NCBI RefSeq assembly: GCF_020906515.1
Contig: NC_085850.1
Location: 2,294,001 to 2,358,000 of the forward strand
Source: Vanrija pseudolonga
Lineage: Eukaryota; Basidiomycota; Tremellomycetes; Trichosporonales; Trichosporonaceae
Reading direction: 5' to 3'
Length of the DNA: 64,000 nt
Of the stretch, positions 1 through 10,451 are shown piece after piece. The notes under the pieces were generated by a model, which made no database searches, was not told the DNA's origin, and was given only the letters and a program-made list of their open reading frames with translations. Made by a program: the position numbers and the translations under genes. Position 1 is the stretch's first letter. The number at the start of each line of letters is the position of its first letter.

Positions 1-971
1 TCCCGTTCGTTGTCTAGACCTGGCCACGCTCAACCCGTGACATGCATCTCCGACCGGAGTGTCGCTGAGCGGACGCCGAGTCCGCGATTGACGGCTCATC
101 TGCTCAAGTCGGTGCGTCTTGGCCACGGATAACGGTCGACCGTGGGGTTGTTGGCGGGGAGAGAGTGGAGATGGTGGATGGATACCGGATGATCTGGAGA
201 GCTGAGCGGACGCCGGCATCCGCTCTGCTCGATTGCCGGTGTTCGTCTCCGTCCCGCGGAAATAAAGAGGTTGAGCCTCAGAGAAGTGTTATAAGCGCCC
301 ACCACGGAGATGTAGAGGCTAAAAAGGGACATCCAGCTTCTGTCCCAGAGCTGTTCAGCCGACAGTGTCATTCTTCCAAAGCTGATGAGGCTGATGAGGA
401 ATGGAAGAACATTCACTACTCCGCGACGCTCACCTCGGCGCATGGATGCTGCACAGCTCGCTGCTTCTTGTCTGGCGTGATGGCCGGCGGCATGCCCCCA
501 CCTTTGGTCAGCCTTACCGGCAAGCCGGAATGGGACCCCTCCGCACGCTGGGGTCGAGAATACATATGTCTCTGAAGATGAGGAAACATAGGTTTATGAG
601 CACCTCACCTCGACGGATCATGACGCCAGGTTGCGGCAAAGGACCGCACGAACGGCCGAGATCGAATAGCTGCATCTCCCCCACCCCACGCAGCTGCCGC
701 GCACGCACCGACATAACCCTCATAAAAGCCGACCTTTGAGTTTGCATGAGTGCGTGATTCCAAGCCCCGTGCCGGCAAGCCGCGAAGCCGCGCGAAATGG
801 CAAAATGCCGACTCATTTCCCCCGCAATCTCGTCCACCATGTCCCCCACTCGGCCTCCGGCGCCGGTCGGCAACTCCAACGTCTCCAACGGTGCTTAATA
901 AGCAACACCGCGACGTCGAGGTATATCATCGCACCCGCAACACATAGAGCCGCCAGCAACCCACACTCACA
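1..971. other. Gene-free stretch at window start
   Basis: I see no convincing coding region here. The open frames are short, overlap on both strands and have no recognisable domain or splice structure. The right end is the upstream region of the hydratase-like gene. A gene ending left of the window could extend into the first bases, but nothing supports this. Confidence 0.5.
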
Positions 972-1760
972 ATGTCAACAGCAGCAGCAGCAGTCGCCGC
1001 CGCCGCCGACCGCCTCATCGTCGCGGCGGCCACGCGCATCCCTTGCGGGCCCATCCGTGACCTCATCGGCTCGACCGACCAGGCGTCCGCATACGCCGTA
1101 CAGCAAGCCATCACGGCGCACCGGCTGGCACAGCCCAACCCGCCGCGCAGGACGGGGCGCAAGATTGGGCTGACGTCCAAGCGGGTGCAGGCGCAGATTG
1201 GCGTCGACCAGCCCGATTTTGGCGTCCTCTTCTCGGACGCGCACTATACCCGCCAGGTGCCCGCCGCGACGCTCCTCCACCCCAAGGTCGAGGCCGAGGT
1301 GGCGTTTGTGCTCTCGCGCGACCTCGACGGCGAGGTCACCCCCACTACGGTACGCGAGGCCGTCGACTACGCCGTCGCGGCGATCGAGGTCGTCGATTCG
1401 CGTATCGCAAACTGGGACATCACATTCGCGGACACGGTGGCCGACAATGCCAGCTTTGGCGCGTACCTCCTCGGCGAGGACCGCAAGACGCTAGCGGGTG
1501 GCTTCAGCCCTGTCGACGTCGCCATGAAGATGTGGGTCGACGGCAAGCTCGTGTCAGAGGGCAAGGGCGCCGACTGCCTCGACGACCCGATCAACGCGGT
1601 GGTTTGGCTTGCCAACAAGTCCAAGGAGCTCGGTGAGCCCCTCCGTAAGGGCGAAGTCGTGCTCAGCGGCGCGTTGGGCCCCATGGCCGCAGTCAAGGCT
1701 GGGTCCAAGGTCGAGGTTGAGATTACCGGGCTGGGGAACGTGAGCGCAGAGTTTGTGTAG
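972..1760 (+). CDS. 2-keto-4-pentenoate hydratase / fumarylacetoacetate hydrolase-family enzyme
   Basis: Single-exon protein of 262 residues. Its layout matches the MhpD/2-keto-4-pentenoate hydratase branch of the fumarylacetoacetate hydrolase fold: an early stretch GRKIGLTSKRVQ, then LHPKVEAEVAFVLSRDL with the Glu pair expected to hold the metal, then AIEVVDSRIANWDI, and a C-terminal GEVVLSGALGPM. In bacteria such enzymes hydrate 2-hydroxypenta-2,4-dienoate during breakdown of aromatic rings; related members are decarboxylases. The start is the first ATG of the frame, followed by an Ala run encoded by CAG/GCA repeats. The gene stands alone and ends 311 bases from a convergent hydrolase gene. 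The exact substrate cannot be told from sequence. Confidence 0.85.
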   Translation: MSTAAAAVAAAADRLIVAAATRIPCGPIRDLIGSTDQASAYAVQQAITAHRLAQPNPPRRTGRKIGLTSKRVQAQIGVDQPDFGVLFSDAHYTRQVPAATLLHPKVEAEVAFVLSRDLDGEVTPTTVREAVDYAVAAIEVVDSRIANWDITFADTVADNASFGAYLLGEDRKTLAGGFSPVDVAMKMWVDGKLVSEGKGADCLDDPINAVVWLANKSKELGEPLRKGEVVLSGALGPMAAVKAGSKVEVEITGLGNVSAEFV

Positions 1761-2071
1761 CGGAATGTAGTGTCGGGGATCCGCAGGGGGAGCAGCGCCA
1801 CCATGGGCGCGCACGGTGACCGCTTGGTGCGAGGCGGCATGTGGCTAACGGCCTGACCAGCGTCGCTTACCCAAAGCGTGACGATCCAGGTTCTGATGGT
1901 CTCGGCCCTTGCAGACACCACCACCACTGACCGCCGCAGGGCCTCAGTCGACCTCACAAAGCCCGTGGGCTGGCCCAGCCAGTGCTGGCGCGGGCCGTCT
2001 CACCATGGTGCCATTGCTAACAACCGTTACATCTTCAACCCTATCATTTCTGTTTTACTACGCTCGTGCCA
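1761..2071. other. Intergenic region between convergent genes
   Basis: The region holds the 3' flanks of the hydratase-like gene (+) and the metallo-beta-lactamase gene (-). I see no gene and no clear structured element. Confidence 0.6.
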
Positions 2072-3229
2072 TTAGGTGTCGGTGGAGTCGGCGACTGTCT
2101 GCGGGGTAAAGACCCACTCCTTCCTGACAGCCTCTTTCTTGCCCTCCTTCTTCCAGTTGGTGATATCGACCCACTCCCAGTCCTTGCCCTGCTCGGCGTT
2201 CAAGATCTTCTCCCACTCCAAGTCGTGCGCGAGGACGACAGTCACGTTGTCCTCCTCCTCCATCCTGCCCATGCGCGCCATGTTGGCGTACGCGGCCGGC
2301 AGGTCAAAGTGGATCGCGAGGAGGCCGCCGCGCGCGCGCTCCGAGGGCGAGAGGCCGTCTGCGGCCGGGTAGAGGCCGGCACGGAAGGGCGGGTGGGCGC
2401 AGCCCGGGCAGCACGAGTAGAGGCCGCGGACGTGCGCCGAGTCGCCAGCAAGAATAACGTACGTGTCCGGGTCAGTCGTGGTGCGGACAAGCGCGGCGAC
2501 GTGGCCGACCATGTGGCCGTACGCGTCCAGAATGTAGAAGGACCCGTCGCCAAAGTAGTCGATGCCGCGGTAGCTCCCGATCTGGACCCAGGGCGACTTG
2601 TCGTTGAGCTCCTCGACCTCGCGGTCGCTGCCGAACGGCAGGTCCGAGTCGAGCACGCTCGAGTCCTTGAAGGTCGGGTAGCCGGGCAGCGAGGCCTTGG
2701 CGGTGCCGGGGCCGACGATGAGCTTGGTCTTGGTGGGGAACTGGCCGATGTCGCCAATGTGGTCAAAGTGCGTGTGCGAGAGCACGACGGCCTCGACGCT
2801 GTCGGCCGACACGCCGTGCGACTCGAAGATCTCGGGCACAGTGCCGCGTGGCCACGTGATGGGCATGTCCTTGATGATCATCTGGGTGAAGGGCGAGAAG
2901 TCTTCGGCCTTGTGCTTGACGCCGAGGTCGAACGCGACGCGGCGGCCCGACGAGTGCTGGTGCTGTCAGCGCGAGCAGCACACATCACTCACCTCAATGA
3001 CAAACGTGTACACCGGGAGCGTGATGGGCGCCTTGGTGTCGCTGGTGCGCACGAAGACGCTCAGCGCCATGGTGAGGTCCGAGTTCTTGACCATGTACAC
3101 GTTGCACTTTGCATCCTTGGACGGCGCTGGCGGCAGGGGGGTGAAGGGGACCGACTTGGTCTCGGGCACCTGCTTGTCGCGGTACTCGTGCTTGTCATCG
3201 TAGGCCGACAGCCATTCGATGGGCGCCAT
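2072..3229 (-). CDS. Metallo-beta-lactamase-fold hydrolase (lactonase-like)
   Basis: Two exons on the minus strand, 3229..2993 and 2962..2072, joined across a 30-base GTGAGT..CAG intron with a GCTGAC branch point. The phase is kept and gives about 375 residues. The second exon carries the metal-binding motif HTHFDHIGDIGQF (HxHxDH), then a GHMVGHVAAL segment and LAGDSAHVRGLY, which supply the later His and Asp ligands. This order fits the metallo-beta-lactamase superfamily close to N-acyl-homoserine lactonase and AttM-type enzymes. No signal peptide is seen, so it is probably cytosolic. The substrate is unknown; a lactone is a reasonable guess. A long open frame on the opposite strand (2066..3526) is a GC-rich shadow. 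Confidence 0.85.
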
Positions 3230-4528
3230 GGTGATGATATGTGTGGTGTTGGGGGGAGTGGGGATGGGGGAGGGGAGGCCAAGAACGCCGCACGCAGCAG
3301 CTGGGTTATGTATCGCGCGCGCACTGGAGGCCCGCAACCATCCCCACAAGGAACAATGCCGAGGCTCTCAAGCCGCCCAGCAGCGCTGCGCACCTCGACA
3401 ACGAGCCGACCCGACGTTGCCCGGTCGGTTGTTCGTTCGTTCGGCTCGTCGGCATGTAGCTCGCCCAGCCAAGGCTCATCATCCGGGCCGGAAAAGCAAT
3501 ACGCGGTGGGTCACTGGGTCATCTGACACGTTGTTCCGCCGGGGTTCGGTGATCACCGACAACTGCTCGCGGCTAATGACCACATCGTGATTATTGATAT
3601 GGTAGCGGAAGTGGGCCGGGATGCCGTCGAGACCGAGATAGAGGTGCGCGCTGTGGCTGTACTGGATGCGAGGTGATGCGCTCTGGCCCTTTGCTTCTAT
3701 GCGCAAGGAGCACGATGCTAGTTAATCCATGTGTAATCGCAGGTCGGGGAGGGCCGCCGCGCGCTGCGCGGCCTAAGGGCATTGGCGCGCGCTCAGCTCC
3801 AGCCCGAGTGGAGCCCCGGAACAGCCAAGTGAACCAGTTTAGCTCGACTATTGTCTTGTGTGTTTGCATTGGTGGCAAAGGTGACCGACAAGTCCAGAGG
3901 CCGCAGCGGCGCAAAGGCGGACCGTGGCGTTCTTATACCGCTGAGCGAGCTGTGCAGCGCCGCGCAGCCCATGCCTCGCACGCAACAAACGTTACACGTC
4001 CGTCCGCCTGTCCGCCAGGTCTCAGCCAGGAGCGGCGCAAGCGAGATCTGGGCTTGGGCCGCCACGACGCGTCGAGCGCGCGCCACAGCCATGCCACGCG
4101 CCTCTTTCCTACTCCTTTCGTCGAGTACCATGTCGACTGCGCGCTCCGAGCCACGACGGTGACTGGGCCTAGGGGCCTGATCTGCTGCGCCTCACCGAGC
4201 GCCCCTCCGCGGCTGATCGCCCCCTCGCTTGCCTCTCATCTCCTGGTGGGAAAGATGCGCCGCTGCACTGGTACTGCCTTCGCGGATCTGGGCCTGTGCC
4301 AGGCGAGATCACATCACTGAGCAAGGTGCCATTGGGAGTCAGTCTGAAGGCTTTTCACCCCTTGCTCGAGGCAGTACATAACTTGCACAGAGAGACGCTC
4401 CCCCCGTCCCCTCCTCCCAAGGCCAAGGTATTCGCTCTTTCCCAAAACCCCCCTGGCTACACCCCCGGCGTCGACCCCTCCCCCCCTCGCCGACCATTGC
4501 GCCACACCCACACTCCTCCTCTTCCACC
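3230..4528. other. Divergent intergenic region
   Basis: The region lies between the starts of the hydrolase (-) and the Thr-rich secreted protein (+) and must hold both promoters. Just before the + gene is a pyrimidine-rich tract (about 4395-4528). No further gene is supported. Confidence 0.55.
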
Positions 4529-6731
4529 ATGCTCTCCTCCTCGGTGCTCTTTGTGCTCCTTGCACGCCTGGCGTTCGCCGACCTCGCCTCGGCGGCCACG
4601 ACGTCGTACTGCTCCACTACGACGCTCAAGACCTACTCCGTCACGTTCGTTTGTGCCACACTCACCCCACTCACTCACCGCTGACACTGGCCCAGCACCT
4701 CAACTGCGACGGTCACGCCCACCAAGACTGTCACCACCACCGCGGTGACGGGTATCACGAACACGGCGTACTCGACCGCCGTGGTCACTTCGACCCCGCC
4801 GGCGGTCGTGACCACCATCACCCCGCTCGCCACAAGCACCATCTACCCCGTCGTCACGAGCACCGTCACCCCCGTCGTGACGGTGTGGACTACGCCGCAG
4901 GCGACCGTCACCTCCACCGCTGTCGAGACCTCCGTCGTCACCCCGCTCGCGACTGCGTACCAGACTGACACCGTCACCACTGTCGAGACGCCGCTCGCCA
5001 CCGAGACCACCACGCCCGTGACGACCCTTACCCTCTCGCCCACCGACACCGTTGTTGAGTCGCCCACGCTGTACACGACGCTCACGCCCACCGACACGGC
5101 GACCACTACCCCGTGGGAGACGGACACTGTCACCCCCTGGATCACGATCGCGACCACCCCGACCGACACGGCGACCATCACGCCGACTGAGACAGACAGC
5201 GTGACCCCCACCGAGACGGACACGTCCACCGTCGTCACGACCAGCACCACGACGCCCGTCAACACCGTCACCATCACCCCTGGTGTCGTCGACACCGTCA
5301 CCCCCACCGAGACGACTGTTATCACTCCCGTGATCACGAGCGTCACTACCCCCGTCGTTCAGAAGACCTCCACCACCGTGTCCGTCTCGTACTCGACCAA
5401 GGTCGTCGGCACCAAGGTCACCACGGTCGCGACCAACACCAAGACCGCCACCGTCAACGTCAACAAGCCCACGACCATCACTGACCCCGGCAAGACGGTC
5501 ACCAAGGCCACGACGACCGTGGCGGCCGTCACGAAGGGCGTCAACGCTCGCGACCTCAAGGGCCGCGACTTCTGGGAGCGCGCGCCGTGCAAGGACGTCT
5601 TCACGACCACCCAGTACACCTCGACACTGACCGTCCCCACCACCGTCACGGCCCCTACTCAGACCGTGACCAACACTGTGGCCACCTCGACCTCAGTCGC
5701 CAAGACGACGATTGCCACCACGTCGACAGTCTTCGCGCCCACCTCGACCGTGATCGTCACTGCGCCCACTTCGACCGCGTACGCCACGGCCGGCACCTCG
5801 ACCACTGTCGCCACGGCCGATGCTACCACCGAGACTGACGTCACGGCTACGAGCTTCGCGACCGACGTCGTCACCTCGACCGAGGTCGACATCGCGCCGA
5901 CTGCCTGGACTACCAGCACTGCCCCGGCCGTCACCGAGACTTCGTTCGCCCCGACTCTTACCCAGACGATTGTTGCTCCCGAGGAGACCGCCACCCAGAC
6001 CCTCGACACTGTTGTGGTTACTTCCACTGCCGACGCCGTCACCTCGACCTCGGTTGCTGACGCTGTCACCGTCACCGTCGCTGTCCCCACCGAGACGACC
6101 GTCACCACTCTCGACACGCAGACCGCCACATCCACTGCCCCCGCCGAGACCTCTACCGCTGTTGCCCCCGCCGTGACCGTGACTGAGGTGGAGCCCACCG
6201 TCACCGTTACTGTCGTTGCTGCCGATGCCTCGACCATCGTAGCTACCGCCGACGCCGAGACCCTCACCGCCACAGCCCCCGCTACCACCAGCACCGAGGT
6301 CGCGCCGGCTGTCGTTCAGACGTCCACCGCCAACCCTGTCGTGCTTACCGCCACTGCTGCCACTCTCACCAACACCATTGTTCAGACTGCCAAGGCGACG
6401 TCGGTTGTCACTCAGCCTTCGCTCAAGCCTGCTACCAAGACCACTGTTACCACCCAGACGAACACGATCGTCCGCACCTTTCACGTCGCCGGCGTGCCCA
6501 CCACGGTGACTTGTGAGTTAACGACCCCGTTTCTCGAATGCCGTCAGCTCACACCCCACAGCGACGGTGGTCAAGCTCGTGACTATTACGCCCAAGCCCT
6601 CTTCGTCTACCAAGGCGGCGACCTCGACGGCCAAGACTTCGTAAGTTTTCTGCTTGGCGTAACATCACCCGTACACTGCTGCGGGGCGGGTGCAGAAGGT
6701 ATTGACACCGTCCCTTTACAGCTCCAAGTAA
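4529..6731 (+). CDS. Secreted Thr/Ser/Val-rich mucin-like protein
   Basis: Four exons: 4529..4644, 4696..6512, 6562..6640 and 6722..6731, all with matching phases, giving about 673 residues. The last exon could instead use an acceptor at 6695 and stop a few codons away. Residues 1-23 form a signal peptide (MLSSSVLFVLLARLAFADLA). The rest is almost wholly Thr, Val, Ser, Ala and Pro. Irregular repeats of the type TPTETDTVTP fill the first half and STxxAPAVTxTEV the second, parted by a short charged island holding APCKDVF. Only two cysteines remain in the mature chain. No GPI tail is visible. Such chains are usually heavily O-mannosylated, so a cell-wall or adhesin-like role is likely but unproven. 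I do not recognise a named family. Confidence 0.75.
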
Positions 6732-7112
6732 TTGCGGTATTCGGTGGTCTTGGCGTGCCGCTTCACGTCCTCTTCCTCTTCCGCCGGCCGTGTGTCAAAG
6801 TGATTTAAACGAATAAGAACTATTGGGGTTTGTCAGACATTGCAGTGATCTTCTTGTGTCTAGTTGTGATCTTAAAATGCAGGGTGGTCTTCTTTAACAA
6901 CGCCGAGCAGAGAACCGAAGACGGTTTTGAATCAAAACCAAAAAAGTGTCCTTGCATCTCTGCAGTTGTAGAATAGCTAATGTCCAAATTGCATCTCATC
7001 TATGAAAGAACGAACAGGTCGTAACGTGTAACCCTCGATACGCCGCGGAACATGCGGCAAACTATAACCATAAGAGTTTTGGATGATACCAGAGCGCACG
7101 CTCGGACTCCAC
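6732..7112. other. Intergenic region between convergent genes
   Basis: AT-richer than its surroundings, it holds the 3' flanks of the Thr-rich gene (+) and the CPL1-like gene (-). I see no gene. Confidence 0.6.
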
Positions 7113-8235
7113 TTAGACACAGTTGCCGTGGAGGAGCTGGAAGCCCTTCTTGCAGGCCGTGACCTTGCAAGTACCATCCTGGCAGGTGGCGGCACCGCGA
7201 GCAACGTTGGGAAGCTGGGCGCAGTTGACACCAGGAGCGACCTGGGAGAAGGTGTAGGTCGAGTTGGCGGCGACGTTAGAGTAGTAGCCGTACTTGCATC
7301 CACCGCACGACTCGAGCTCAGTGTCGGTGTTGATGCACTCGTAGCCGTCCTCCGGGTTCTCGGACACGTTGCAAGCGTCCTTGCCGACAGGGCAGTGGGG
7401 GTGGGCGTCGATGAGGGCAATCTGCTCGGCGAGGCGCTTCTCCTCGGCGCGGCGACGGCCGTTGCCGGAGGGGATGGGTCCACCGCCAGGGCCCTCGTAG
7501 AAGAAGAACGAGTTGGTGGCACAACGGTTACCGGCGAGGACAGGGGGGTAGTTGATGCAGACGCAGCGGAGAGGAGGCTTGAAGCCAATGTAGGGGATAC
7601 CAAGACGGCCAGGAAGAGTGACGGCGAAGCGGAAGCCAGCGCAGCGCTGGAGACAGGCGGCACCACCGGGGGTGTCGCTGGCAGTGGCGGGCTCGTTTCC
7701 GGGGCCACGGGGGTCGAGAGGGTTCCATCCGATCGACCAGGGGCAGCCGCGCCAGACGAAGGGAGTGCGGGTAGCGTACGACTGGGGATGTGTGAGTGGG
7801 TGCATGGGGCATGGGTCTGGTGGTAGTGGCACTTACGGTGTACGAGAGCAGGGGGCAGCTCTGGGGGAAACCAGAAGCGTACACGTTGCCGGTGTTACCG
7901 CCGGCCGAGCACTTGCATGCACCGAGGAGGGAGCAGAAGTGGGCGGCACCGTAGCCACGGGCGCCACACTCGGCAGTACAGCTGGCGGCAGTCTGGAAGA
8001 ACTTGAGGAAGACGTAGCCGCCGTTAATGTCCCAAAGGTACTGGCAGCCGACGAAGGGAGGAGCGACCGGGTTGTAGAAGGTACGGTCCTGGAGGTTGGC
8101 CGCGCGGGCCTCGACGTGCGAGGGGATGGTGATGTCGGACGAGCCGAGGGCGGCCTCAGCGTCGGGCACGGCGACGGCGGACGAGGCCGCGAGGAGGGCA
8201 ACGCCGGCGGTGAGGGCGGAGAAGAGGCGGACCAT
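7113..8235 (-). CDS. Secreted cysteine-rich protein with CPL1-like domain
   Basis: Two exons, 8235..7837 and 7781..7113, joined by a 55-base GTAAGT..CAG intron in phase 0, giving 355 residues. It starts with a signal peptide (MVRLFSALTAGVALLAASSA). The N-terminal half has many cysteines (for example CSLLGACKC and CLQRCAGF). The C-terminal third has the order HCPVGKDAC, GYECINTDTELESCGGC, GVNCAQLPNV, CQDGTCKVTACKKGF, which is the CPL1-like domain known from Tremellomycetes. Cryptococcus CPL1 is a secreted protein linked to capsule and host macrophage responses. Here a secreted or wall-associated role follows from the signal peptide; function in this organism is inference. The N-terminal half is longer than the domain needs. 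Confidence 0.85.
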
Positions 8236-10451
8236 TGCGGTGGCCTGCTGAGGGAGGGAGGAGGTAAAGAGTGTGGGGTGAGTTGGTCAAGGCAGACCTT
8301 GTACGACGCCCGTAGTTGGGAGGAGAAGGGGAAGGAATGAGATGAGTGGGAGGTATCTCTGGAGTCTGGTTCCTAGCTTCTTTATAGCCCAACCCAATGT
8401 TTGGGAGGACCGTTCGGGTTGGGTCATTGGAGCGAGAATATCATGTCAGTCATGTCGTGAGTTCCTGCCAAGGTTGCTGCGATGACAGCATGATGAGACA
8501 CGCTAAAGTTTGCGGCGGCACGGGGACGAGGATGAGCGCAGCGAGATAGCCAGACAGGACGGCGAGCGCGGTGGACTGAACAGGGCCGCAGTGGCTGGCG
8601 GACGGGGGGTGCGTCTCGTAATCAATGGGGTGGGGTGAGGGTGGGGGTGAGATGAGGTGAGCGTGACTGACGAGTGTCCCTCGGCGCTTTGCTGACGGAC
8701 AAGCAAGCAGCGCAGTGTGGTGAGTCGGCACCATCGAGAGAGCGGCGACTGTCCTGGGCCTCCCGGCCATCAGAGGTGGGAGGGAGGGCTTGAGTAGCTC
8801 GGCCCCAACTCGGTGCGATGGAATCCCGCCGCCGCCGCAGCGCAGCATAAGTAGCCACAAGCAGCAACAAAAGGCCGGTCGCGGGACGTGAGCGGCACCG
8901 CAGCGTGGGAGAGAGGGCAAGGGCGGGGCAGGGCAAAGAAGCAAAGGGACGGCTGCTTGACACACGACACACGACACAGGCGGCCACATGCTGCACCGTT
9001 ATCTCTCTCTGTATGTGCCTGCCCACTCTGCATGTCGGACGCACCAGTCGCAGCCCGCACGACTAGCAAGTGACGCCATGTCCCGCACCCGCCGAGCGCA
9101 TCAGGCAAGAGTTGAAACTGCGGGCCGCGCGAAACGGTGCGCCACGACGGGCCGATTTCACCAGCAGCTGCCGGCACGGATTATGCTTGAGCGCGCGCGG
9201 GTGCGACGCGTCGAGCTGGGTCGAGTGTGTGTGTGTCAACCCGAAATCGGCTGGCCGGGCGGGCATGTTCCCCGACCCTGGCCTTGTCGGTTGGTCGACA
9301 CCCAGCCTGCCCGTTAGCGCTGCTCCTGCGGGAAGGATGTGTCGGACGCACGCTCCGGGAAATCTTGCGCTGCGATTGAATTGATCATTTACGAGATGCG
9401 CGCGCCGACAGGACGGTTTCAGCAACGTGCTTGGTCGGCGTCGTCGGCTTGTTTGTGCCGCTCGCCGCTCGCTGCTGGCATCCAGCTCGCCGCCGTGCGT
9501 GTCGTGTGCCTCGAGGAACACCCGCCGACCAGAGTCACAGTGGCTGCATTTTGGGGTGGCTGCAAGAGTAGGGTTTGGAGGTACCACTGTTACGACTGCC
9601 AAGATGGCGAGTGCGAGGCTGTGTGATGTGTGGGGCGTGTTGTGGAGCGTTTGAGGCGTGCGTGTACCGGTGTCTGTCTGGCTCGTCGCTGTATGCACGC
9701 CCGCCCACCCGACACCACGCATTCCTCGTTACGGCCGAGCGCGTCGACGCGCGTGCGCAAGGTGACAACCGCGACGTGTCGGTTACGTTTCCCCCCACCG
9801 GCCCTTGACACGGACAGTCTGATGCGAACAAGCACACCTACGCCAGCCACCTTAATCTGTCTGAGCGAGATGCCTCACCAGGGATGTGTCCCAGGTGGGC
9901 AAAAGCAGCCAAAGGCATGCAAAAGCAGACCAGGCAGGTCTCGATTCCGGCATGAGCAAGCTTGTGTGGGCCTTCAGGGCTGGAATCCCCATCAGTAACC
10001 CACCACCGACTGCCAAAACAACATGCAAAGCAGTCTACAGAGCCTTCCCGAGCCGCGCCTCCCGCGTTTCTAGCGCACCGCGCAGTAACTCGATTTTCCC
10101 ACATTCGGTCACGACCCAACGTTTGGTCGTGCTTGACTCGGTCCCGCCAGCCTTTTAGACACGCCACTGCATCCCTGCTTGCGTGTGGAAACAAGTGAGC
10201 ACAACGTCACTGCGCGTCACCCCGCCGCCGCGGTGAGGTGGGCGCTCGGCATGCCGCTCGCTCTTCCTCGCCTGCCCGCTCTGACAGCCGCCTCCTCGTG
10301 TGCCAGGTTTGACGTTTTACAACAAGCATGACGTCGCCCGGTTCATTATACGAGACACGACTACAAGTGGGAACCGGCCGAGTTGCCGCAGCACCACATG
10401 CTGCACGCGGCAACGATGCACAGGAACAACGGCATCTACACTACGCTTACG
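8236..10451. other. Long gene-free region (2.2 kb)
   Basis: The left end holds the promoter of the CPL1-like gene. The rest has many overlapping short frames on both strands with Arg/Ser/Pro/His-rich, domain-free translations. I found no signal peptide, no matched splice pairs and no repeat structure. Confidence 0.5.
8380..8386 (-). promoter_or_regulatory. TATA-like box of the CPL1-like gene
   Basis: TATAAAG on the minus strand about 145 bases before the ATG of the CPL1-like gene. Confidence 0.45.

Noticed and set aside
2066-3526. 486-codon open frame on the + strand
   Set aside because: It lies exactly opposite the metallo-beta-lactamase gene, has no domain, and its Val/Arg/Asp-rich text is what GC-rich third positions give on the opposite strand.
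4843-6484. Several Val/Ser/Gly-rich frames antisense to the Thr-rich gene
   Set aside because: They arise from ACC/GTC codon repeats read on the other strand; none has a start context or domain.
8450-9722. Overlapping minus-strand frames of 135-220 codons
   Set aside because: They overlap in three frames, are Arg/Ser/Pro/His-rich and have no domain or conserved splice structure.
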